64,000 nucleotides of DNA, taken from contig NZ_JAPVBI010000003.1 in NCBI RefSeq assembly GCF_026967925.1, forward strand, positions 1,132,826 through 1,196,825, written 5' to 3'. The notes below the pieces were generated by a model. The model searched no databases. It was not told where the DNA came from and saw nothing but the letters and a program-made list of their open reading frames with translations. The translations under genes and the position numbers were made by a program. Shown in pieces: positions 16,962 to 24,434 of the stretch. This DNA is from Modestobacter sp. VKM Ac-2985. Its GTDB lineage: Bacteria; Actinomycetota; Actinomycetes; Mycobacteriales; Geodermatophilaceae. Every line of letters begins with the position of its first letter. The first letter of the stretch is position 1.

Positions 16962-17692
16962 ACGATCCGGACGCGGAGGCGGCGGAAGCCGCGGCCCTTG
17001 TTCTCCACCTTCACCACCTCGACCCGGCCGACCATCGCCGTCGACGCCACGTGGGTGCCCCCGTCGGCCTGGGTGTCCAGCCCGACGATGTCCACGATCC
17101 GCACCACCTCGATGTCCGGCGGCAACAGGTTCGTGGCGGTCCGGATGATGTCCGGGATGGCGAACGCCTCCTCCCGCGGCAGCTCCCGGACCTCGATCCG
17201 CCGGTCGGCGGCCAGCTCCGCGTTGACCGACTCGGCGACCCGGTCCTTGAAGTCGGCCGGCACCTCGGCGAGGTCGAAGTCCATCCGGGCGGTCAGCGGC
17301 TCCATGGTGCCGCCGGTCACGAGCGCGCCGAAGTCGCGGAAGACGACGCCGGTGAGCACGTGCAGCCCGGAGTGGGTGCGCATCAGTGCGGTCCGGCGCT
17401 CGTCGTCCAGCGCGCCGCGCACCGCCGTCCCGGCCGGGGGCAGCGGGTCGCCCTCGACCGGGAGCAGGTAGAGCTCGTCGCCGCGGCGGGTGCCGGCGAT
17501 CCGGGTGCGCACCCCGCCCCACAGCAACACCCCCTGGTCCGGCGGCTGCCCGCCGCCGCCGGGGTAGAACGCGGAGCGGTCCAGCACGATCCCCTGCTCG
17601 GGGTCGGCGGCGACCACGGTGGCGTCCCACTCCCGCACGGTGGCGTCGGCGAGGTCGAGGCGGTGGGTGTGTCCGGCGTGCGCAGCGGCCAT
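16958..17692 (-). CDS. AlaX-type alanyl-tRNA editing protein
   Basis: 244 aa, the size of AlaX-M proteins. It has the N-terminal FYPGGGGQPPDQG barrel motif, the zinc motif HxxxH (H107-SGL-H111), and the second zinc motif region QADGGTHV. There Asp210 takes the place of the Cys seen in the CxxxH form, and H214 is kept. AlaX enzymes act in trans to hydrolyse Ser or Gly mischarged on tRNA-Ala. Asp-for-Cys also occurs in some bacterial AlaX as I recall them, so activity may be intact. Confidence 0.9.
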   Translation of the reverse strand: MAAAHAGHTHRLDLADATVREWDATVVAADPEQGIVLDRSAFYPGGGGQPPDQGVLLWGGVRTRIAGTRRGDELYLLPVEGDPLPPAGTAVRGALDDERRTALMRTHSGLHVLTGVVFRDFGALVTGGTMEPLTARMDFDLAEVPADFKDRVAESVNAELAADRRIEVRELPREEAFAIPDIIRTATNLLPPDIEVVRIVDIVGLDTQADGGTHVASTAMVGRVEVVKVENKGRGFRRLRVRIV

Positions 17693-17710
17693 GCCGGCAT
17701 CCTGCCCGCG

Positions 17711-17755
17711 CCGACCCCCGGGCAGAAATGGCCATTTCTGCCCGGGAGGTCGGCG
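17711..17755. repeat. Intergenic palindrome with ATGGCCAT core, copy 2
   Basis: Bases 17718-17747 are a perfect 30-bp palindrome centred on AATGGCCATT, and GCCGACC/GGTCGGC extends the stem by 7 bp beyond a single bulged A. It lies between the divergent AlaX and helicase genes, so it is not a simple terminator. It would extrude as an exceptionally stable cruciform or hairpin. Confidence 0.75.
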
Positions 17756-17841
17756 GGCCGGGAAGACCAGCGCGGCACGTACGGTTGCCAGTCGCCGCAG
17801 CGCCCCGTCCGCGTGCCACCCCGTCCGAGGAGCAGCCTGAG

Positions 17842-20169
17842 TTGTCGAGCCCGTCCCAGGACGCCGCCCCCGAGCCGGCCGTCTCCGCCGAGCAGGCTGC
17901 CGTCACCGACCTCTACCGGCGGCTGGACGCCGCCCGCGAGCTGGCCGTGACCCGGTTCCGGCAGGCGCTGGCCAGCCCGGTGATCAACCCGCAGTCCCTC
18001 GGTGAGCGGGAGGCCGCCGCGCGGTTCCACTCGCAGCGGATCACCGCGCTGGACGCCGCCGACCACGGGCTGGTGATCGGCCGGCTGGACCGCCAGGAGC
18101 AGCCGGCCCCGCTCTACATCGGCCGGGTCGGGCTGCCCGCCGACGATCCCGCGGGCGACCCGGCGCTGGTCGACTGGCGGGCCCCGGCGTCCCGGCCGTT
18201 CTACACCGCGACGCCGTTCCGGCCCGAGGGCGTCGTGCGCCGCCGGCACATCCGCACCCGCAGCCGGGCGGTCACCGCGGTCAACGACGAGGTGCTCACC
18301 GTGCGCCCCGAGGAGACCGACGGGCCGGCGCTGACCGGCGAGGCGGCGTTGATGGCCGCGCTCACCGCCCAGCGCACCGGCCGGATGGCCGACATCGTGG
18401 CCACCATCCAGGCCGAGCAGGACGCGATCATCCGCAGCGACGCCCGCGGGGTGCTGGTCGTGCAGGGCGGCCCGGGCACCGGCAAGACGGCGGTCGCCCT
18501 CCACCGCGCGGCGTACCTGCTCTACACCCACCGCGACCGGCTGGCCCGCAGCGGGCTGCTCGTCGTCGGGCCCACGCCCACCTTCCTCCGCTACATCGCC
18601 GACGTGCTGCCCGCGCTCGGGGAGACCGGGGTGCTGCTCGCCGGGCTCGGCCAGCTGCGCCCCGGGCTGGACGCCCGCGGCCAGGAGAGCCAGCAGGTGG
18701 CGGAGGTCAAGGGCCGGCTGGCGATGGTCGACGTGCTCAAGGCCGCCGTCCGCGACCGGGAGACGGTGCCCCGCGGCGTCCGGGAGCTGCGCATCGACGG
18801 TGTGTCGATCAAGCTGCGGTCGGTCGACCTCACCCGCTGCCGCACCGCCGGCCGCCGGGCGTCCCGGCTGCACAACCTGGGCCGGCCGGCGTTCCGCCGG
18901 GCGGTGGTCGACCTGGTGGCCCAGCGCTACGCCGACCGGATCGGCGCCGACGTGCGCGGTGGCGGCAGCCTGCTGGACTCCCGCGACCTGGACGCGCTGC
19001 GGCAGGAGATCGCCGGCGAGACCGCCGTCCGGACGCTGGTGGACGAGATGTGGCCGGTGCTCACCGCCGAGCAGCTGCTCGGTGACCTGCTCTCCTCCCC
19101 CGAGCGCATCCAGCGGGCGACCAAGGGGTGGACCGACGAGGACCGCGCGCTGCTCGCCCGCCCGGCGGGGACACCGTGGACCCCGGCCGACGTGCCGCTG
19201 CTGGAGGAGGCCGACGAGCTCCTCGGCCACGACGACAGCGCCGAGCGGGCCCAGGAGGCGCGCCGCCGCCGGCAGGCCCGGGACGAGGCGCAGGAGACCC
19301 TCGACCTGCTGTACGGCTCCCGGTCCACCGACCTCGACGACGACGAGGACGGCGAGGAGCTGACCGCCGGCGACCTGCTGGACGCCGAGATGCTCGCCGA
19401 CCGCGAGGCCGAGGTCGACGTCCGGTCCGCGGCCGAGCGGGCCGCGACCGACCGCACCTGGACCTTCGGTCACGTGGTCGTCGACGAGGCACAGGAGCTG
19501 TCGGCGATGACCTGGCGGCTGCTGGCCCGCAAGTGCCCCACCCGGTCGATGACCGTCGTCGGCGACCTGGCCCAGACCGGCAGCCTGGCCGGCGCCACCG
19601 ACTGGGGGGCGGTGCTCACCCCGCACGTCGGCGTGCAGTGGCGACTGGCCCAGCTGACGGTGAACTACCGGACCCCGGCAGAGGTCATGGCCGTCGCCGC
19701 CGACGTGCTGGCCGCCGGCGGGGCCGGCACCACCGCACCGGAGTCGGTGCGCAGCACCGGGGTGCCACCGGTCGCCGAGCGGGTCACCGAGGCGACGTTG
19801 CTGCCCCGCCTCGCCGACGTGACCGCCGAGCTGGCCGCCGCCGGGGGCACGGTCGCCGTGATCGTGCCGCCGAGCCGCGTCGACGGCGCCGTCGACTGCC
19901 TGCGGACCCGCTGGCCGGCCGTCTCCAGTGGCCCGGCCGCGGACTCCTCCGCCGGGCCGGTCGTGCTGGTGCCCGCCGACGCCAAGGGCCTGGAGTTCGA
20001 CTCCGTGCTGCTCGTCGACCCAGCGGCGGTGCTGAGCGAGGGCGTGCGCGGGCACAGCGACCTGTACGTGGCGCTGACCCGGCCGACCCAGCGGCTGACC
20101 GTGCTGCACCCCGGCGAGCTCCCCCGCGAACTCGACCGCCTCACCGAGCCCTCGCCGGTCGAGGCATAG
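17842..20169 (+). CDS. HelR/HelD-like superfamily 1 helicase
   Basis: 775 aa. Walker A QGGPGTGKTAVAL (about 208-220), Walker B/DEAQE motif VVDEAQELSAMTWRLL, motif III GDLAQTGS, VNYRTPAEVM, and the C-terminal motif VLVPADAKGLEFDSVLLVD. The N-terminal coiled-coil-like arm and the split helicase domain (insert of about 250 aa) match the RNA-polymerase-binding HelD/HelR group and not UvrD proper. HelR displaces rifamycins from RNA polymerase in Streptomyces. The TTG start at 17842 has GAGGAG 10 bases upstream; longer frames upstream are antisense to AlaX. Confidence 0.85.
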   Translation: MSSPSQDAAPEPAVSAEQAAVTDLYRRLDAARELAVTRFRQALASPVINPQSLGEREAAARFHSQRITALDAADHGLVIGRLDRQEQPAPLYIGRVGLPADDPAGDPALVDWRAPASRPFYTATPFRPEGVVRRRHIRTRSRAVTAVNDEVLTVRPEETDGPALTGEAALMAALTAQRTGRMADIVATIQAEQDAIIRSDARGVLVVQGGPGTGKTAVALHRAAYLLYTHRDRLARSGLLVVGPTPTFLRYIADVLPALGETGVLLAGLGQLRPGLDARGQESQQVAEVKGRLAMVDVLKAAVRDRETVPRGVRELRIDGVSIKLRSVDLTRCRTAGRRASRLHNLGRPAFRRAVVDLVAQRYADRIGADVRGGGSLLDSRDLDALRQEIAGETAVRTLVDEMWPVLTAEQLLGDLLSSPERIQRATKGWTDEDRALLARPAGTPWTPADVPLLEEADELLGHDDSAERAQEARRRRQARDEAQETLDLLYGSRSTDLDDDEDGEELTAGDLLDAEMLADREAEVDVRSAAERAATDRTWTFGHVVVDEAQELSAMTWRLLARKCPTRSMTVVGDLAQTGSLAGATDWGAVLTPHVGVQWRLAQLTVNYRTPAEVMAVAADVLAAGGAGTTAPESVRSTGVPPVAERVTEATLLPRLADVTAELAAAGGTVAVIVPPSRVDGAVDCLRTRWPAVSSGPAADSSAGPVVLVPADAKGLEFDSVLLVDPAAVLSEGVRGHSDLYVALTRPTQRLTVLHPGELPRELDRLTEPSPVEA

Positions 20170-20222
20170 GAAGCTCTCCACCCGGTGTCGAGCCCAGAAC
20201 CGGGTGGAAAGCCTCCTATGCC
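20163..20222. repeat. Long inverted repeat at the end of the helicase gene
   Basis: Arms of 23 bp (20163-20185 and 20200-20222) pair with two mismatches around a 14-base loop, beginning GGCATAGGA and ending TCCTATGCC. The left arm contains the helicase stop codon. It may terminate both convergent genes. Its AT-containing stem differs from the all-GC terminators elsewhere. Confidence 0.7.
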
Positions 20223-20237
20223 TGGGGCGGGCCGGGG

Positions 20238-21224
20238 TCAGCCGACGTGGAGGACCTCGGCGACCGGTCGCCGGCCGGTGGTCACCTGCTCGCCCGACGG
20301 GCGGCCCAGCCGCAGCATCATCTGCGGGTGACCCACCAGGTCGAGCCGAGCGGTCAGCCGGTTGCGCACCCACCCCTGGTCCAGCGCCTGGGTCAGGGGT
20401 GAGGCGGCCAGCCCGGCGTCGGTGATCGACAGCAGCAGCCGGCCCAGCGCCATCCCGGCGCGCACCCAGGCCGCGCGGTCGTCGGCCGCGGTGCCGAGGA
20501 GCACCACGGCGGGGTGCTCCACCGGCGGTGGCGGGTCGTCGTCGGCCGGCGTCGCCGGGGTGCCGTGCGGTCCGCCGCCACCGGCGAAGTCGCGGACCGG
20601 GGAGTTCGTCGCGCGGCCCTCGGTGGGCAGCGCCGCGACCGGCACGCCGTCCGGGGCCTCCGGGTCGGTGCGGGTCCACGCCTGCAGCTCGGCCAGGTAG
20701 GCCGGGTCCCGCAGCTCCTGCTGCTCGCCCTGGTCGAGCAGGACGGCGACCGCCGTCTCCTCCTCCACCCGGCTGATCGGCTTGAGCCAGACGCCGTCCC
20801 GGCCGGCCTCGGCCTCCAGCTGGTCGACCAGCCCGGCCGGCAGCGGCTCGGCGAGGAACGGTGCGCGGTCGGTGTGCCGGGAGTCGATCGCCGCGGCCAG
20901 CCGGACGTCGGAGGCGCTGGGCTCGGCCCGCCCCACCACCCGCACGGTGGCCAGGTGCTCCGGATCGGCCGGATCCGGCAGCAGGTCCAGCTCGGTGACG
21001 AAGCCGGACGCCCGCAGGGCCGCCACCGCGAAGTGCACGGCCACGCCGCAGCTGAGCACCTGCTGGCGGCCGGTGGGGTCGATCGCCGGCAGGGCCCGGG
21101 AGGTGTCACGCCGCACCTCCAGCCGGTCGCCGGCGGCGGTGAACGTCCAGGGCTGGGTGTTGTGGATCGACGGTGCCCGCACCGCCTGCTCCACGACCTG
21201 GGTCCACTGCGCCTGGTCCGGCAT
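20238..21224 (-). CDS. Acg-like (Rv2032-type) nitroreductase family protein
   Basis: 328 aa. It opens QVVEQAVRAPSIHNTQPW, the FMN-binding start typical of the actinobacterial Acg subfamily, and shows AIDSRHTDRAPF plus the late GRPS motif. Acg proteins are duplicated nitroreductase-fold flavoproteins; mycobacterial members belong to the dormancy (DosR) regulon and may sequester FMN instead of reducing nitro compounds. ATG 21224 has AGGAGA 7 bases before it. It is the last gene of a minus-strand run with the phosphatase, RsbQ and P450, 82 bp behind the phosphatase. Confidence 0.88.
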   Translation of the reverse strand: MPDQAQWTQVVEQAVRAPSIHNTQPWTFTAAGDRLEVRRDTSRALPAIDPTGRQQVLSCGVAVHFAVAALRASGFVTELDLLPDPADPEHLATVRVVGRAEPSASDVRLAAAIDSRHTDRAPFLAEPLPAGLVDQLEAEAGRDGVWLKPISRVEEETAVAVLLDQGEQQELRDPAYLAELQAWTRTDPEAPDGVPVAALPTEGRATNSPVRDFAGGGGPHGTPATPADDDPPPPVEHPAVVLLGTAADDRAAWVRAGMALGRLLLSITDAGLAASPLTQALDQGWVRNRLTARLDLVGHPQMMLRLGRPSGEQVTTGRRPVAEVLHVG

Positions 21225-21305
21225 GTCGGTCTCCTGTCGCTTCGGGTACATCTCCCCCAGCCTCCCCGGGAACGGGGCGCAGGGCAGGTGCCGAAGGTCC
21301 TCGGG

Positions 21306-23594
21306 TCAGGCGTCCCGGGTGAGCGCCAGCAGGGCGATGTCGTCGGCGCGGTGCGGACCGGCCAGTTCCGCCAGCAGCCGGTCGCAGAGCTCGTCGGCGC
21401 CCGCCGCCGCCCAGCGTTCGGCCGCCGCCCGCAGCCGGGCCAGGCCGGCGTCCAGGTCACTGGTGCGGCTCTCCACCAGCCCGTCGGTGAACAGCAGCAG
21501 CGTCGCGCCCGCCGGCACCACCCCGCTCCACTCGACGGCCGGCGCCGGGGGCGCCCCGAGCATCCGGCTGGGCGTCACCGGCAGGTACTCCGCGCGACCG
21601 TCGACGATGAGCAGCGGCGGCGGGTGGCCGGCCGAGGCGACGTGCAGCAGCCCGGTGGGCAGGTCGAGGGTGGCGAAGAGTGCGGTGGCCATCCGCTGCA
21701 GCCCGAGCAGCGGCCAGCTGGCCTGCAGCCGCTCGATGACGGCGGACGGCGCCGGCGCCTCGACCAGCAGTGCCCGGTACACGCTGCGCAGCTGGCCCAT
21801 CGTCGCCGCCGCGGTGATGTCGTGGCCGACCACGTCGCCGACGGCGATCGCCACGTGCTCGCCGGGCAGCGTCGCGACGTCGTAGAAGTCGCCGCCGATC
21901 TCCACGCCGGAGGTCGCGGCCAGGTAGCGCACGGCGACCGTCATCCCCGGCACCGCGGGCGGGTGCGGAGGCAGCAGGGTCGCCTGCAGCGTGTGCGAGG
22001 TCCGCGACTCCAGCTCGTACCGCTGCGCCTTGCTGAGCACCAGCGACACCTGGTGCGCCAGCTGCTCGACCACCTCGACGTCGGCGGCGGTGAAGGAGCC
22101 GCGGTGCCGGTCAGTGCTCAGGGTCAGCGCCCCCAGTGAACGCCCGTCCGCGATCAGCGGGACGCTGACGATGCTGGCCAGCTCCAACGCACGCACCGCC
22201 GCCAGTTCCCGGGGGTCGCGGACCACCGAGGCCAGCCAGGCGTCGTCGGGTGCGCTGAACCACTGGGTGCGGCCCTCGGCCAGCGCCCGGCGGGCGGGAT
22301 GGGGCAGCTCCCGCGCTGGCGGCGCCCACTCGAGCAGGGTGTCGACCAGGTGCTGGCGGGCCGGGTCGCCGTGCCGGGCGACCACCCGGCGGGCCCCGTG
22401 TTCGGTGACCAGGTCCAGCATGCACACGTCGGCCAGCCGCGGGACGGCCAGCTCGGCCAGCCGGTCCACCGTCTCGCCGACCCCGGCCGCGCCCGCCATC
22501 AGCCGGGCGGCGTCGAGGAGGAAGGCGGAGCGAGCTGCCTGCCGAGTGGTCTCCTCGTGCAGCCGAGCCCGTTCCAGCGCCTGCCCGGCCTGCCGGCCCA
22601 GCGTCCAGAGCAGGTCGACATCGCCGTCGGACAGTGCGCCGGACCGGGGCTCGTCCAGGTCGATCAGGTCGTCGTCCGAGCTGCCCAGGCCGAGCAGCAG
22701 CACGCCCAGGCGCCGGACGTCGGCGGACACCGGGACGACGGCGAGCGCGTGGAGGCCGGCCTCCTCCAGCGCGGTGGCCAGCTCCGGCCGCCGGCCGTGC
22801 AGCCGCTCGTCGGGGACGACGACCCGCAGCCCCTCGGCCAGCTCCAGGGCGATCCGCCCGTCGGCCGCCGTGGCCAACTGGTCCAGCAACGCGGCCGGCA
22901 GCCCGTCGCACCGGGCCACGACGAGCTCCGACCGGCTCATCGCACCGACGGCACTGCCCTCCGGGACGACGGGGGCGCCGGTGACCAGCAGCAACGCGGC
23001 CCCGCGGCTGCGCAGCGCCGTCCGCGCCTGCTGGACGACGACCGAGGCCACGTCGGCGACCGACGTCGCGCCGGCCAGCTCGACGACGACCTGCTGCAGC
23101 GTCCGGGACCGGGTCTCGGAGAGCTCCGCAGCCCGGTGTGCGGCCAGGATCTCCCGCTCGTAGCGTCGCCGGGCGGTGGCCTCGAACAGCGTCGCGCGGA
23201 CCATCAACGGCCGGCCCTCGGGGTCGCGCAGCTCCACGGCGTTCACCAGGCACGGCAGCACCGAGCCGTCCTCCCGGACGACGTCCAGCGCGACCTCACG
23301 GACGGCACCCTGCATCCGCAGCAGCGGCGCCAGGTGGGTGTCGTGGAACACCTGGCCGCCGACGCTGAGCAGGTCGCGCAGCCGGGTGCGCAGCACCCCG
23401 TCGGCGGGCCGGCCGAGCCAGGTGCAGAGGGTGCGGTTGACCTTGACGATCGTGCCGTCCGGGAGCGTGGAGAGGTAGCCGCAGGGCGCGTTCTCGTACA
23501 GGTCGGCCGGGTCGTCCTCGAGCAGCTGGTCCAGCCGGGCCCGGTCGCCGTCCCCACGGCGCCGCTCGGAGTCGGCCGTGCGGGAGGCCCTCAC
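21306..23594 (-). CDS. PAS-GAF-GAF-SpoIIE (PP2C) phosphatase, RsbP/RsbU-type
   Basis: 762 aa. Domains in order: PAS (about 25-135, PADLYENAPCGYLSTLPDGTI), two GAF-like sensors (about 185-330 and 345-500; second has LAVPRLADVCMLDLV), then the SpoIIE/PP2C phosphatase (about 545-760). The phosphatase has the metal Asp in GGDFYDV, GDVVGHD, a late FTDGLVESR and ADDIALLAL. It should dephosphorylate an anti-anti-sigma (STAS) protein. GTG 23594 overlaps the rsbQ stop by GTGA (23591-23594), so the two are coupled as rsbQ-rsbP are in Bacillus. The two GAF domains are an addition compared with B. subtilis RsbP (PAS-PP2C). Confidence 0.93.
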   Translation of the reverse strand: MRASRTADSERRRGDGDRARLDQLLEDDPADLYENAPCGYLSTLPDGTIVKVNRTLCTWLGRPADGVLRTRLRDLLSVGGQVFHDTHLAPLLRMQGAVREVALDVVREDGSVLPCLVNAVELRDPEGRPLMVRATLFEATARRRYEREILAAHRAAELSETRSRTLQQVVVELAGATSVADVASVVVQQARTALRSRGAALLLVTGAPVVPEGSAVGAMSRSELVVARCDGLPAALLDQLATAADGRIALELAEGLRVVVPDERLHGRRPELATALEEAGLHALAVVPVSADVRRLGVLLLGLGSSDDDLIDLDEPRSGALSDGDVDLLWTLGRQAGQALERARLHEETTRQAARSAFLLDAARLMAGAAGVGETVDRLAELAVPRLADVCMLDLVTEHGARRVVARHGDPARQHLVDTLLEWAPPARELPHPARRALAEGRTQWFSAPDDAWLASVVRDPRELAAVRALELASIVSVPLIADGRSLGALTLSTDRHRGSFTAADVEVVEQLAHQVSLVLSKAQRYELESRTSHTLQATLLPPHPPAVPGMTVAVRYLAATSGVEIGGDFYDVATLPGEHVAIAVGDVVGHDITAAATMGQLRSVYRALLVEAPAPSAVIERLQASWPLLGLQRMATALFATLDLPTGLLHVASAGHPPPLLIVDGRAEYLPVTPSRMLGAPPAPAVEWSGVVPAGATLLLFTDGLVESRTSDLDAGLARLRAAAERWAAAGADELCDRLLAELAGPHRADDIALLALTRDA

Positions 23595-24382
23595 GACCAC
23601 GCCCGGATGGCGGCCGTGGTCTCCTCGGGTTCGCTCAGGTGCGGGCAGTGCCCGGTGGCGGTCAGCTGGGTGAAGGTCGAGCCGGTGATGTGCTCGTGCA
23701 CGTACCGACCGGCCGTCTCCGGCGCGATCACGTCCTCCGAGCACTGCAGCACCAGGGTGGGCACGTCGACGCCGGGCAGGTCGGCCCGGTTGTCGGAGAG
23801 GAAGGACACCCGGGCGAACTGCCGCGCCACGTCGGGGTCGGTGCGGCAGAAGCTGTTGGTCAGCTCGGCAGCCAGCTCGGGCCGCTCGGGGTTGCCCATG
23901 ATCACCGGCGCGATCGCGGTCGACCAGCCCAGGTGGTTGGCGTCCAGGTTGTCCAGCAGGTCCTTGATCTGGGCGCGGGAGAAGCCCCCGACGTAGTCCC
24001 CGTCGTCGACGTACCGGGCACTGGGGCCGACCATGACCATCGCCCCGAACAGCTCGGGTGCCCGGGCGTGGGCCAGCACCCCGATCATGGCGCTCACCGA
24101 GTGCCCCACGAACACCGCATCGGTCAGCTCCAGGTCGCGCATGACGTCGACGACGTCCGCGGCGTAGCCACGCAGGGAGTTGTACTTCACCTGGTCGTAC
24201 GCCGAGAGGTCGGAGCGGCCGAAGCCCACGTGGTCGAAGGTGACCACCTGGTGGTCCACCTCGAAGTCGGGGGTGATGAACCGCCACATGTTCTGGTCGC
24301 AGCCGTAGCCGTGCGCGAACACCATCGGCCGCCCACCGGGTCGGCCACTCACACGGACGTCGTGCCGCGTGCGGACGCTCAT
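23591..24382 (-). CDS. rsbQ: RsbQ-like alpha/beta hydrolase, activator of the phosphatase
   Basis: 263 aa, collinear with B. subtilis RsbQ (269 aa): FAHGYGCDQNMW, TFDHVGFGRSDLSAYD, FVGHSVSAMIG, FCRTDPDVARQFA, VLQCSEDVIAP and TGHCPHLS all align without gaps of note. Triad Ser95-Asp217-His245. In Bacillus, RsbQ binds the PAS domain of RsbP and transmits energy stress to the sigma-B pathway. The same fold is used by plant D14/KAI2 strigolactone and karrikin receptors. It is followed with a 4-nt overlap by a PAS phosphatase, which makes the assignment firm. Confidence 0.95.
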   Translation of the reverse strand: MSVRTRHDVRVSGRPGGRPMVFAHGYGCDQNMWRFITPDFEVDHQVVTFDHVGFGRSDLSAYDQVKYNSLRGYAADVVDVMRDLELTDAVFVGHSVSAMIGVLAHARAPELFGAMVMVGPSARYVDDGDYVGGFSRAQIKDLLDNLDANHLGWSTAIAPVIMGNPERPELAAELTNSFCRTDPDVARQFARVSFLSDNRADLPGVDVPTLVLQCSEDVIAPETAGRYVHEHITGSTFTQLTATGHCPHLSEPEETTAAIRAWS

Positions 24383-24434
24383 GCCCGCGAACCTACGCGA
24401 CCGGGGCGTTCCGATACCAGCGTGCACACCCCTG

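Noticed and set aside
17693-17841. Rifamycin-associated element upstream of the HelR-like gene
   Set aside because: No matching inverted repeat of that type; the palindrome present belongs to the ATGGCCAT family.
21306-24287. A fused hydrolase-phosphatase protein
   Set aside because: The upstream part is a shifted reading of rsbQ; the GTGA overlap marks separate genes.
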